From: Akkermansia muciniphila | Lineage (GTDB): Bacteria > Verrucomicrobiota > Verrucomicrobiia > Verrucomicrobiales > Akkermansiaceae | Reading direction: 5' to 3' | Assembly (NCBI GenBank): GCA_945888515.1 | Contig: CAMDAD010000002.1 | Span: forward strand, 1-64,000 | DNA length: 64,000 bases | Part shown: positions 20,069-28,768 of the stretch, piece by piece | Numbering within the stretch: the stretch's first letter is position 1 | Layout of the letters: every line of letters starts with the position of its first letter | The notes under the pieces: generated by a model | Databases searched by the model: none | The model's input: only the letters and a program-made list of their open reading frames with translations | What the model was told of the DNA's origin: nothing | Program-made: the position numbers and the translations under genes

Positions 20069-20863
20069 TCATGTCAGCGATTTTTGTGTTTGCCAGTGCT
20101 TGGGGCTCTCGACCTGCCCTGACTGGGCAGGCGCGCTTTTCCTGTTTGTGCGCCGTGCGATTGAACGCACAAAGCCGCGCAGACCACGATGCGACTGTGC
20201 GATGAAATCACCATCACGCATGCCGATCGCACGAAGCGCCCGCCCGTGTCCCAGCCACAACACGGCCGCACAAGCATAGCCGAGGAAATAAAACCATGCG
20301 CGCTGCACGACATTCCATCCATGCGGATGATCATGGCACAAGCGATCGCGGTGATAGGAAACATGACCCGATTCATCACGCAGAATCAACCCGCACATAT
20401 CCGCAATCGGTTTATCACCGCAGTTTTTGCGAATGATCCGATAGTATACCGTGCTGATGATTTCCACTTGCAAAAGCACCAGCATCTCAAACTGCGCACC
20501 CATGAAACGACGCACCCGCTGAAACTGGCGAAACGCAAACGTATCGGTGACAAAAGTTCCGTTCAATCGCTTCACCGCTCCACTCAACAAGCGCGAGTGT
20601 TCCGCCTCCTCGCGAAACCACATATCCGTGACGCGTTGTGTGTTCTCTGAGCTCGCGCGGTAGGTGGCGGCATCGCGCGCGATCAAGCAGCAGGGTCCAC
20701 CGCCATCGCCGAGTTGGTATTCTGCCAAGGACCACGCCAGAGCTCGGCGTTTTTTCTCCTCCATAGCAAAAGGCATATCCCAATCCGGCTCTTTGCGATT
20801 GAGACGGTTTTTTTCAAAATGCCGGATCCATTTTTCCTGATGTGAGTTACGATTTGTTTTCAT
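20069..20863 (-). CDS. ferritin-like di-iron protein
   Basis: 264 aa from ATG 20863. The helical core carries a full carboxylate-bridged di-iron ligand set: Glu49, Glu86xxHis89 (EEAEH), Glu134 and Glu164xxHis167 (RDESGH), spaced as in ferritin-like oxygenases and oxidases. A hydrophobic stretch follows (WFYFLGYACAAVLWLG), then a basic tail. It could be an N-oxygenase, fatty-acid-type desaturase relative or other di-iron oxidase; I cannot say which. It lies just upstream of the large PVC cytochrome gene on the same strand with a 48-base spacer and may be co-transcribed with it. The start was moved from 20923 to the ATG that begins MKTNRNSHQEKW. Confidence 0.72.
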   Translation of the reverse strand: MKTNRNSHQEKWIRHFEKNRLNRKEPDWDMPFAMEEKKRRALAWSLAEYQLGDGGGPCCLIARDAATYRASSENTQRVTDMWFREEAEHSRLLSGAVKRLNGTFVTDTFAFRQFQRVRRFMGAQFEMLVLLQVEIISTVYYRIIRKNCGDKPIADMCGLILRDESGHVSYHRDRLCHDHPHGWNVVQRAWFYFLGYACAAVLWLGHGRALRAIGMRDGDFIAQSHRGLRGFVRSIARRTNRKSAPAQSGQVESPKHWQTQKSLT

Positions 20864-21018
20864 AAGGGTGCGCCCGAAGGCACACGAAATCTCACATCCC
20901 TTGATGAATGCCTGATGCAGCAACGATGAAAATTCTATGAATTGTCAGTCCACACCTCGATGGTGCGCAAAAAATGCGTCACCGATGATTACTGTGGTTG
21001 GTTGCCTATCTCAGTGAC

Positions 21019-21723
21019 TCAGCCAATCAAAATCAGACGCGGTGGATCTCCCACGGTCGGATCCGGCGCGCGATGAATGCAGGGTGGCACCGGATTTCCT
21101 GGATAGTCGATGGCGATGCGCCACAGGTGCCCCACGCCGAAGCAGAACGTTCTAGCGCCGGGTAGTGCTTCATAGTGGAGGTCATAAAAATTCTCGCTCA
21201 AATACTCGAGAAAGTTCTCATCATCCTCGCCGCCGAAATCAGCGAGCAAGACTTTGCGAAGGGCGGGAATCTGCGCGCGCGGGATGACATCGTGATGGCA
21301 CACGCCTAGGCTCGATGCTCCTGAATACGTGCAAAGATAGGTATCTGCTGCATCGGTGGCGCGATCTGCGTGAAAGGAACAGACATCCGTGCGCATGAGC
21401 GATGGCTGATCATGGCCGATGTATCCATTGACGCAATCAATCTCTGGATCAAGGCCATATGATTGCAATTGTTCTTGGTCACGGAGCATGAAGTCGATGG
21501 CTACTTTACCTGCTGCGCTCACAGGAAGGGAGAGCAATCGGGCGCGTTCAAGGGTGGTGATGCCGCGCTCTGCTTTGAGGTGACGAATCACTTCCGAAAA
21601 ATCTCCTTCGATCGTGCGTCTCAGGCACAGTGCATTGAATTCATCGCACATCGGTGTGGAAATAAGTTCTTCAAAGCTATGCACATAGCGCACATAGGGT
21701 GGATCAGTTGGAGTAGAATGCAT
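21019..21723 (-). CDS. hypothetical protein, possible DUF1826-like
   Basis: 234 aa from ATG 21723 (a TTG lies six codons upstream). No secure family. The C-terminal half has a conserved-looking metal-site pattern: SFHADRA (HxD) followed about 95 residues later by CIHRAP and a PRLILI end. This resembles the layout of DUF1826 and of some 2-oxoglutarate/Fe(II) oxygenases with HxD...H. The segment FGVGHLWRIAIDYPGNPVPPC between them looks structured. No signal peptide or membrane helix. It stands alone between dnaG and the ferritin-like gene on the same strand. The oxygenase idea is inference only. Confidence 0.5.
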   Translation of the reverse strand: MHSTPTDPPYVRYVHSFEELISTPMCDEFNALCLRRTIEGDFSEVIRHLKAERGITTLERARLLSLPVSAAGKVAIDFMLRDQEQLQSYGLDPEIDCVNGYIGHDQPSLMRTDVCSFHADRATDAADTYLCTYSGASSLGVCHHDVIPRAQIPALRKVLLADFGGEDDENFLEYLSENFYDLHYEALPGARTFCFGVGHLWRIAIDYPGNPVPPCIHRAPDPTVGDPPRLILIG

Positions 21724-21883
21724 GCAGGAATTTCTATGCAAGGGTTGAGGGATATACCAATCTTTTGCGATGATCCGCTGCTGTTTTCGATCGCGCTTCT
21801 GGTATTCTTGATCCGCTGAATCCCCCCGAAAATTCCCGCCATCGCATCTGCAAGTTCACTCTGAATGGGCTGCTCTTGCGGCA

Positions 21884-23776
21884 CTAATCCTGTTTTGGTC
21901 GCGGAGTCCAAGGTTTTTTGAACGCTGGTTTTTTGCGTGCGGTTTCTCCGAGACTGGCGCGATCATCGGCAACGGTTCGCCTGCCGAGCGCAGCCATTAG
22001 TTGATTGATCTCCGTGGCTTCTTGCAGCAAAGGCATCAGTGCCTCAGCACTCAGTCCTGTTTGGTTGAGCGCGGATTGATTGATAGCGTATCGCTTATTG
22101 AGGGCTTTTTCGGAAAGCTTGGCCAAGGCTTCTTCGGCGTCGCGCAAAGGCTGCGCAGAGATGGACTGGTGAAAGGTGGGATCGAATTGTAGCGCGCGCC
22201 GATCACCCTCTGATAAAGACGATAGAAACGTATTAATCGCCGCAGCATTCCCTGACTCCATTTCAGCACTGAGGATGGTTTCTAACAGGGGAACTCCTTC
22301 AACGTAGCGCGCGGCATCGTGAAGGCACTCGTATTGCTCTCCGAGATACTGCCGGGCCTCGGCGGAGTGGAGGGCGAGATTGCAGAGGAAGGCGATGAGG
22401 GAATCGATGGCGCTGATTTCCACGGTGTTCGGCTGCGTTTCTTCTTTCGGATTGCGTTGCTCACGTTGTTGTTTTTTGCGTGCCAGCGAGGTGGCGGCGC
22501 GGAGGTCCGGAGCGCTCATTTGCAGACGCGTCGCGCAATGGTTCAGCAGGGAATCGCGCGATACCGGATCGGCGATGTATGCGAGCAATGCGGCGACTTC
22601 GCGCGCAGTATTGCCTCGCGCCTGGGCATTGGCGAGTCCGCCCTCGACTTGGGCGCGGTCGATTTTGAAATCAAAAAACGGCCGAGCATCGGCGAGCAGT
22701 TGGCGGAATGCATCGGGCCCCTCGCGTTTTAAAAAGGAATCTGGATCATCCCCTGCGGGCATGGAAACAACGCGAACGTGGATGCTTTCGCTGGATAGCT
22801 CGCGGAAGGCCCTTGCGCAAGCGGAGTAACCGGCATTGTCAGCATCGAAACAGAGGATGGCCGTATCGGTGTAGCGCTTGAGAATTTTCGCGTGTTGCGG
22901 CGTGCAGGCGGTGCCAAGCGTGGCGATGGCTTGATCGATGCCGTGCTCGTGGCAGGCCAACGCGTCGAGTTGCCCTTCGCAGATCAATACGGCTTTTTCC
23001 TTCATGATGGGCTTCCGCGCGCGGTCGAAGGCGAACAGTGTTTTTGATTTGAGAAATAGCGCGGTCTCGGGCGAGTTGATGTATTTTCCGGAATTCGGAT
23101 CGTTGATGATTTGTCGTCCGGAAAACGCGATGATGTCACCTTGGTCGTTAGCGATCGGAAACATCAGTCGGTCGCGAAAGCGGATGTAGAGACCGCCTTG
23201 CTCGCGCTGCACGGCGATGCCGGAATCGACGAGTTCGCGACCGGTGAATTTTTTTTCGCGAGCCCAATCCAGAAACGTTTTGCCGTCCGCGGGCATCCAG
23301 CCGACCATCCATCGCTCTGCCATTTCCTTGCCGTAGCCACGTGATTTCAGATAGGCGCGGGCATGTTTGGCACGCGGGTCGGTGAGCAGCAGTGCGTGCA
23401 TAAAGCGTGTGGCCTCGCGATGCAGGTCCAACAATCGCCCGCGTTTGCGCTTATTGCGCTCGCCTTCGGCATCGAAGACGTCTTCCACGATGGGAATATT
23501 CGCCTTGGCTGCGAGTTTGCGCACGGCATCCACGAACGAAAGCCCCTCGTGTTTCATGACGAAGGAAAAGGCGTCACCGCCTTCTCCGCACCCGTAGCAT
23601 TTGAATGATTGGCGTTGCGGATTGATGTGGAACGACGGCGTTTTTTCGTTGTGAAATGGGCAGTTTGCTTTGTACGAAGAGCCTGCCCGCTTGACTGGTA
23701 TATAGGAGGAAATGAGGTCCACGATATCGGTGGCCTCTAATACTTTGATGCGGGTCTCTTGGGAAATTTGTGCCAA
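21884..23776 (-). CDS. dnaG: DNA primase
   Basis: Makes RNA primers for chromosome replication with DnaB helicase. The N-terminal CHC2 zinc domain is intact (CPFHNEKTPSFHINP, CYGCGEGGDAF). The catalytic core and the TOPRIM domain (VLICEGQLDALACHEHG, then CFDADNAGYSA) follow. The C-terminal helical region that should bind DnaB is present but weakly conserved. The frame is open to an ATG at 23899. The 41 extra residues are unlike primases, and the family N-terminus (AQISQETRIKVLEATDIVDLI) fits a TTG start at 23776, giving 630 aa. That start lies 171 bases from the divergent adaptor gene. Confidence 0.95.
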   Translation of the reverse strand: MAQISQETRIKVLEATDIVDLISSYIPVKRAGSSYKANCPFHNEKTPSFHINPQRQSFKCYGCGEGGDAFSFVMKHEGLSFVDAVRKLAAKANIPIVEDVFDAEGERNKRKRGRLLDLHREATRFMHALLLTDPRAKHARAYLKSRGYGKEMAERWMVGWMPADGKTFLDWAREKKFTGRELVDSGIAVQREQGGLYIRFRDRLMFPIANDQGDIIAFSGRQIINDPNSGKYINSPETALFLKSKTLFAFDRARKPIMKEKAVLICEGQLDALACHEHGIDQAIATLGTACTPQHAKILKRYTDTAILCFDADNAGYSACARAFRELSSESIHVRVVSMPAGDDPDSFLKREGPDAFRQLLADARPFFDFKIDRAQVEGGLANAQARGNTAREVAALLAYIADPVSRDSLLNHCATRLQMSAPDLRAATSLARKKQQREQRNPKEETQPNTVEISAIDSLIAFLCNLALHSAEARQYLGEQYECLHDAARYVEGVPLLETILSAEMESGNAAAINTFLSSLSEGDRRALQFDPTFHQSISAQPLRDAEEALAKLSEKALNKRYAINQSALNQTGLSAEALMPLLQEATEINQLMAALGRRTVADDRASLGETARKKPAFKKPWTPRPKQD

Positions 23777-23947
23777 TGGATGAGCTGTGTGCGTGGTGCA
23801 ATGTGGTAGCAGAGCATCGACACCTTCACCACGCAAAAAATTTCTTTTGTGGGTGGATCGCTGTCGTATTCTGTCATTACTTGGAGAAAAAGCATGCATT
23901 TGCCGAATTTTACGCTAGCTTCGTCCACGCTGCAGCGTAGTCATCTT

Positions 23948-25147
23948 ATGTTTTTCAGTCGAGTCATCGTTCCCTTGTCCATCCTCGCCCTCGGTGGTGG
24001 GGCATGGTATTATTTGGGCCGTCCGGTCGAGAAGCCGAAACCGATTTCTCTGCCTGAGCAGCTGATCAAGACGGAGATACAGGAGATGACGCCGAGTGAT
24101 TACCAAGTGCAGATCGAGAGCCAAGGTTCTGTGCGCCCCCACTATGTGACGACGATCACGTCTCTCGTACCGGGCTCGGTTACGGTATTGCATCCCTGTT
24201 TTGAAGATGGTGCGTTTTTTGAAAAAGACCAGGTGCTTGCGGAGCTGGATCCCGCCGACTTCGAAGCAGCTCAGGCGTCGGCTGAAGCTCGTCTCGCCCG
24301 CGCGGAAGCGGCTCTGCAGCAGGAAAAAGCCAGAGCAAAACAGGCGCGCTTGAACTGGGAGGACATCGGCTACGACGAAGAGCCATCGGACCTCGTCCTA
24401 CGCATTCCTCAGCTCAAGGAAGCGGAGGCCTCGGTCAAGTCCGCTACCGCCGATCTCGATCAAGCTCGCCGCAATCTGGAACGGACGAAAATCAAAGCGC
24501 CTTTTGCCGGTCGCGTCAAAATACGCAATGTCGGTCTTGGTCAGGCCGTGGGCGCCAGTTCACCACTCGGGGAGGTCTTTGCATCGGACTACGCAGAGAT
24601 CCGCCTACCCATCTCGCCTTCGCAGTTGAATTTTGTTAAGCTACCAGCGGAAGAAGCGGATGCTCCCGTGCCTGTGCGACTTACCGATGCGAGTGGCGTG
24701 ATCAATGATCATTCTTGGCTCGCTCACATCGTCCGGACGGAAGGCACGCTGGATGAGGCGACGCGCGAGCTTTTTGCCATCGCACGCATCGATGATCCTT
24801 TCGGTCGGGAAAAAAAATCGCCACCACTTCGGATCGGCCAACCCTTGCGCGCACAGATCGAGGGCGTCAATCTCCCTAAAGTATATGTATTGCCGCGCAA
24901 AGCGCTGCGCGGGGTCAATCGCGTGTATATGGTGGAACAGAATCCGCCCGTGTTGATGCGCCGCACCATCGTTCCCATCTGGTCCACCGCTACCGAGATC
25001 ATCGTGCAAGAAGGCTTTACACCCGGTGAGAAACTCTCGACGTCATCACTCACGTATGCAGTGGAGGGTGCGAAAGTGGAAATCATCTCCACACCAGTGG
25101 ATGCCGTATCGGAAGGCAACGCTGCCGACACGAGCCCGAAATCATGA
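23948..25147 (+). CDS. membrane fusion protein (HlyD/RND adaptor), orphan
   Basis: Periplasmic adaptor of RND or ABC efflux pumps. From ATG 23948 (399 aa) there is an N-terminal membrane anchor (VIVPLSILALGGGAWYYLG), a lipoyl-like half (VPGSVTVLHPCFEDGAFFEKDQVLAELDP), a helical hairpin (EARLARAEAALQQEKARAK ... ATADLDQARRNLERTKI), the second lipoyl half (APFAGRVKIRNVGLGQAVGASSPLGEVF) and a beta-barrel/membrane-proximal part. Normally an inner-membrane permease gene follows, but here the next gene codes for a LysM protein. The pump partner must be elsewhere or absent. The frame is open to 23849, but earlier starts do not improve the signal. Confidence 0.88.
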   Translation: MFFSRVIVPLSILALGGGAWYYLGRPVEKPKPISLPEQLIKTEIQEMTPSDYQVQIESQGSVRPHYVTTITSLVPGSVTVLHPCFEDGAFFEKDQVLAELDPADFEAAQASAEARLARAEAALQQEKARAKQARLNWEDIGYDEEPSDLVLRIPQLKEAEASVKSATADLDQARRNLERTKIKAPFAGRVKIRNVGLGQAVGASSPLGEVFASDYAEIRLPISPSQLNFVKLPAEEADAPVPVRLTDASGVINDHSWLAHIVRTEGTLDEATRELFAIARIDDPFGREKKSPPLRIGQPLRAQIEGVNLPKVYVLPRKALRGVNRVYMVEQNPPVLMRRTIVPIWSTATEIIVQEGFTPGEKLSTSSLTYAVEGAKVEIISTPVDAVSEGNAADTSPKS

Positions 25148-25242
25148 AGATCGACCATAGCTCGATGTTGGGAAAACCAAAAATATCAAGTAAAGTTAAA
25201 TTTTTTCTTGAAGCGTCATAAAAATTTGTTACCTTGGTCGTT

Positions 25243-26079
25243 GTGAAGACCAAAACCTTACTCTTCGTCCTCGTCATGTTGTCCTCCGCATTCTTTGCTG
25301 GAGCTACTACGCACGTAGTAAAATCGGGAGATAACTTGTATCGCATCGCACGGAACTACGGCGTTTCCTTGAAGCAGCTGCAGAGCGCCAACCCCGGAGC
25401 GAGTGTGCAATCGCTGCGCATCGGCCAAAAGCTGACAATTCCGACGAGCCGTGCTGCTGCCCCGCTCGCTACGACGGAGGCGCCCGTTGCTCAATCTTCC
25501 TCCACTGCCGCATCGGGCACATACGAGGTGAAAGCGGGTGACAACCTCTCCAAGATCGCGCAACAACAAGGCACGACACTTGCCGAGCTCCAAGCAGCGA
25601 ACCCGAATCTCAATCCGCATCGTCTCGCGATTGGTCAGAAAATCCAGTTGCCAGAATCGGCTGCTGCAGCGAGCGAATCCTCGGCTACCTTGGCGAGCTC
25701 CTACAGCACGTCAACGGCTCCTGCTGCCATCGAGCGCGCGGAGTCTGCTGAGCAGTCCGTGCCGCCGGTAGTGAAAGAGGAACCCGCTCCCGCCCCACAG
25801 CCTGCAACTGTTGCGGAGATGCAGGAACCCGTGAAGGAAGTCACTCCTGAGCCGGTGGCGACATCGCAAACGGTTAACAATCCGACACCGGAACCGGCTG
25901 CCCAACCAGCGGCAAGCACCTATCGACTCATCAAAACTACCCGCGAGCTCACTCTGGCTGAGGTAGCGAAGGAGAACAACACGACCACGGATAAAATCAA
26001 TGCGTTGAATGGCTGGAGCTTCAGCCCGCAGACCCTTCTCGCCGTGGACTCCGAACTCTACATTCCCGCTCAGCCATAA
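25243..26079 (+). CDS. secreted LysM-domain protein
   Basis: Exported peptidoglycan-binding protein of 278 aa. GTG 25243 gives a clean signal peptide (MKTKTLLFVLVMLSSAFFAGA); the frame begins with a TTG three codons earlier. There are two good LysM domains. The first runs from HVVKSGDNLYRIARNYGVSL to IGQKLTIP and the second from YEVKAGDNLSKIAQQQGTT to IGQKIQLP. A Pro/Ala/Glu-rich linker leads to a third, degenerate LysM-like segment (LTLAEVAKENNTTTDKINALNG). No catalytic domain is attached, so it probably marks or organises the cell wall. A strong terminator follows. Confidence 0.88.
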   Translation: MKTKTLLFVLVMLSSAFFAGATTHVVKSGDNLYRIARNYGVSLKQLQSANPGASVQSLRIGQKLTIPTSRAAAPLATTEAPVAQSSSTAASGTYEVKAGDNLSKIAQQQGTTLAELQAANPNLNPHRLAIGQKIQLPESAAAASESSATLASSYSTSTAPAAIERAESAEQSVPPVVKEEPAPAPQPATVAEMQEPVKEVTPEPVATSQTVNNPTPEPAAQPAASTYRLIKTTRELTLAEVAKENNTTTDKINALNGWSFSPQTLLAVDSELYIPAQP

Positions 26080-26109
26080 GTAGAGCGCTCCGTCCCCACG
26101 GCACCCTTA

Positions 26110-26148
26110 CCCGCCTGGAGTGATCCTCTCCAGGCGGGATTTTTTTTT
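26110..26148 (+). terminator. intrinsic terminator of the LysM gene
   Basis: Perfect 11-base stem CCCGCCTGGAG / CTCCAGGCGGG (26110-26120 and 26128-26138) followed by A and nine T. Confidence 0.96.
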
Positions 26149-26290
26149 CGTGAGAGTCTGCTACTAGCGAGAGTCGTCCTTACTGACAGCTTCATCAACT
26201 CACCGATTTTCTTTGACATGAGGGAAACTAGGGGTTGCGCGCAGGCCAGCTTTCCCTTATGGCAATGCCGTCTCCATCACACTTATCATC

Positions 26291-27709
26291 ATGAGCAAAA
26301 GCGACTTCGGACTTATCGGACTGGCCGTCATGGGCCAAAATCTCGTTCTCAATGTGGAATCTCGTGGCTTCCAAGTCAGCGTCTACAACCGCACCACCGC
26401 CACCACCGATGAATTCATCGCGGCTCATCCCGGCAAAAAACTCGTCGGATCCAAGACTCTCGAGGAGTTCGTGCAGTCCCTCGCCACCCCGCGCAAAATC
26501 CAAATCATGGTCAAAGCAGGCGGCCCTGTTGACGCGGTGATCGAGCAACTCATCCCGCTTCTCGACCAAGGCGATATCATCATCGATGGCGGCAACTCCC
26601 TCTACACCGATACCGAGCGCCGCGATGCCTATCTCACGGAAAAAGGTCTACGTTTCATCGGCGCAGGCGTTTCCGGCGGTGAAGAAGGCGCGCGCAAAGG
26701 CCCTTCCATCATGCCCGGCGGCCCGCTGTCCACTTGGGATGTGATGAAGCCGATCTTCGAATCCATCTCTGCTAAAGTCGATGGCGAGCCCTGCGTCACT
26801 CACATCGGCCCCGGCGGCGCTGGTCATTACGTGAAAATGATCCACAACGGTATTGAATACGGCGACATGCAGCTCATCTGCGAGGCCTACAACATCTTCA
26901 AAGCCGCTGGTTTCACCGCGGCCGAGCTCGGCCAGGTTTTCACCGATTGGAACAATGGCGACCTCGAAAGCTATCTCATCCAGATCACGGCGGAAATCTT
27001 CAAACAAAACGACCCCGAATCGGGTAAGGCCCTCGTCGATGTCATCCTCGACACCGCCGGCCAAAAAGGCACGGGCAAGTGGACCATCATGAACGCTGTG
27101 GAAAATGCTGTTGTCATCTCCACCATCAACGCCGCCGTGGAAGCCCGCATTCTTTCCTCGATGAAGGAAAAACGCGTGGCCGCCAGCGCGGAGTTGCAAG
27201 GCCCGGTTGCGAACATCACCGGCGACAAAGCCGAGCTAGTAAAAAAAGTGCACGATGCCCTCTTTGCCTCGAAGATCATTTCCTACGCCCAAGGACTCGA
27301 CCTCATTAAGTCCATGGGCGCCGAGAAACAGTGGAACCTCGACCTCGGAAAAATCGCCGCCATCTGGCGCGGTGGTTGCATCATCCGCGCTCGTTTCCTC
27401 AACGACATCACGGATGCGTATCGCAGCAATCCCGAACTGAGCAACCTGATGCTGGCTCCATTCTTCAAGAATCTGCTCAATGAGTTCCAGCAAAACTGGC
27501 GCGAAATCGTGGCCCTAGCCACCATCAATGGCATCCCCGTGCCAGCCTTTAGTGCGTCGCTCGGCTACTACGATAGTTATCGTAGTTCCGTCCTTCCCGC
27601 GAACCTACTGCAAGCCCAGCGCGATTTCTTCGGCGCTCACACCTACGAGCGCACGGACAAACCGCGCGGCGAGTTCTTCCACACCCATTGGCCCGACGTG
27701 ATCGGATAA
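26291..27709 (+). CDS. gnd: 6-phosphogluconate dehydrogenase (decarboxylating)
   Basis: Oxidises 6-phosphogluconate to ribulose 5-phosphate and CO2 in the pentose phosphate pathway, giving NADPH. The 472 aa match the long bacterial form. Visible are the Rossmann start GLIGLAVMGQNLVLN, the substrate segment GVSGGEEGARKGPSIMPGG, the catalytic lysine/asparagine block HYVKMIHNGIEYGDMQLI, and the C-terminal family block SAQRDYFGAHTYER in the form LQAQRDFFGAHTYER. NRTT at the end of the second strand fits NADP preference. Start ATG 26291; the next genes are unrelated and a terminator follows. Confidence 0.98.
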   Translation: MSKSDFGLIGLAVMGQNLVLNVESRGFQVSVYNRTTATTDEFIAAHPGKKLVGSKTLEEFVQSLATPRKIQIMVKAGGPVDAVIEQLIPLLDQGDIIIDGGNSLYTDTERRDAYLTEKGLRFIGAGVSGGEEGARKGPSIMPGGPLSTWDVMKPIFESISAKVDGEPCVTHIGPGGAGHYVKMIHNGIEYGDMQLICEAYNIFKAAGFTAAELGQVFTDWNNGDLESYLIQITAEIFKQNDPESGKALVDVILDTAGQKGTGKWTIMNAVENAVVISTINAAVEARILSSMKEKRVAASAELQGPVANITGDKAELVKKVHDALFASKIISYAQGLDLIKSMGAEKQWNLDLGKIAAIWRGGCIIRARFLNDITDAYRSNPELSNLMLAPFFKNLLNEFQQNWREIVALATINGIPVPAFSASLGYYDSYRSSVLPANLLQAQRDFFGAHTYERTDKPRGEFFHTHWPDVIG

Positions 27710-27743
27710 GGAGCGGCTCTCTCCTGAGAGCCATACCCACTCT

Positions 27744-27771
27744 AAAGGCGGCTTTTGAGCCGCCTTTTTTT
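27744..27771 (+). terminator. intrinsic terminator of gnd
   Basis: AAAGGCGGCT / AGCCGCCTTT stem with a TTTG loop and a run of seven or more T starting in the stem end. Confidence 0.93.
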
Positions 27772-28080
27772 GTGCATACTCTCCCCATCCGACAACGTCG
27801 TTTCCTCCTACAGCCCGGGGCCGGACGCGCAGCGGCCTAACCAGGGAAACGCGCGCCAAAAACATTCTTTAACCTCCTGCAGATTAAAGAATGCCGTGCG
27901 CACATCGATGCAGAGGCAATAGGCAATCCACTGCGGGGTTGGGAAATTCACAACGGCTTTCCCCAAGGGGGGCTCGCTCCGCGTGCAACCTTGGTCTGTA
28001 TTAGGAAACGGCGTTGCCGTAAAGCAGATCGGTACAAATCAAATTGAAAGTTTGGAGGAGGCTTCTAAAATAATCCCATC
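27772..28080. other. spacer with one perfect inverted repeat
   Basis: No gene found. The only structure is a perfect 10-base inverted repeat, CATTCTTTAA (27863-27872) and TTAAAGAATG (27884-27893), around an 11-base loop CCTCCTGCAGA. No T run follows, so it may be an operator or an mRNA hairpin rather than a terminator. An AGGAGG-like sequence near 28052 is too far from the ATG at 28081 to be its ribosome site. Confidence 0.5.
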
Positions 28081-28635
28081 ATGACAACTCGCAAAAAATT
28101 TTGGACCATCACGGCATTGATAACGATCTTTTTGATCGTGGGGTTGTTCTGCTTGGCGTTATTCCAAAAACACCAACACCTTCAGGCGCGGCGTGACTGG
28201 AAGGAGGAGGCGATTGCTGTGATCCATCATTTTGCAAACGATCACGACTGGGTGCAAAAAGAAAAAGAGCATATCGCCAGCGCGGATGCATCCCGTGATA
28301 CCGCAATCCTTGCCGAGGAATGGTTGTCGAATCGCATGATTCTCATGACCAATGGCGAGTGGCTGATCTATCGCAATCACTGTCCGAAGGAAAAACCCAA
28401 ACCCGGCGCCAAACCGCGTCGGCTGGTGAATGACATCTTTCTCTCGAAAGGATCGAATGGAAAATGGTATTACAGCACCTGCCATTTTTGCGTGGGGATG
28501 ATGGTGATTGTAGGCGAAGATCCGCCACCCAGCATCGAGGCTTTTGCGCGACGCTATCATCTGCGCGAATTCGACGGTCAGTCCGATGAATGCCTGCAAC
28601 AAACGGAGTTCATGCCAGGGAGAAGCTGGGATTGA
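28081..28635 (+). CDS. membrane-anchored protein, unknown function
   Basis: 184 aa starting at ATG 28081. One N-terminal transmembrane helix (FWTITALITIFLIVGLFCLALF) anchors a periplasmic domain of about 150 residues. That domain contains NGEWLIYRNHCPKEKPK and YYSTCHFCVGMMVI; the close cysteines of TCHFC could form a disulfide or bind a metal. I do not recognise the family. It stands alone between gnd and the aldolase gene. Confidence 0.6.
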   Translation: MTTRKKFWTITALITIFLIVGLFCLALFQKHQHLQARRDWKEEAIAVIHHFANDHDWVQKEKEHIASADASRDTAILAEEWLSNRMILMTNGEWLIYRNHCPKEKPKPGAKPRRLVNDIFLSKGSNGKWYYSTCHFCVGMMVIVGEDPPPSIEAFARRYHLREFDGQSDECLQQTEFMPGRSWD

Positions 28636-28768
28636 ATGGGCTGCGTTGGTTCGCTGTATCAGCTTTGGAGTGCTGTGACATGTCGACCCGCCAGCATCTC
28701 CACCTGACGACCGCGCCAGCACTTTTTGTGATTGTCATCGCCAGTCTGCTCGTTTAGAAAGTGCCGTC

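Noticed and set aside
26213-26218. TTGACA as a -35 box in front of gnd
   Set aside because: No acceptable -10 box follows at 16-18 bases, so I do not call a promoter.
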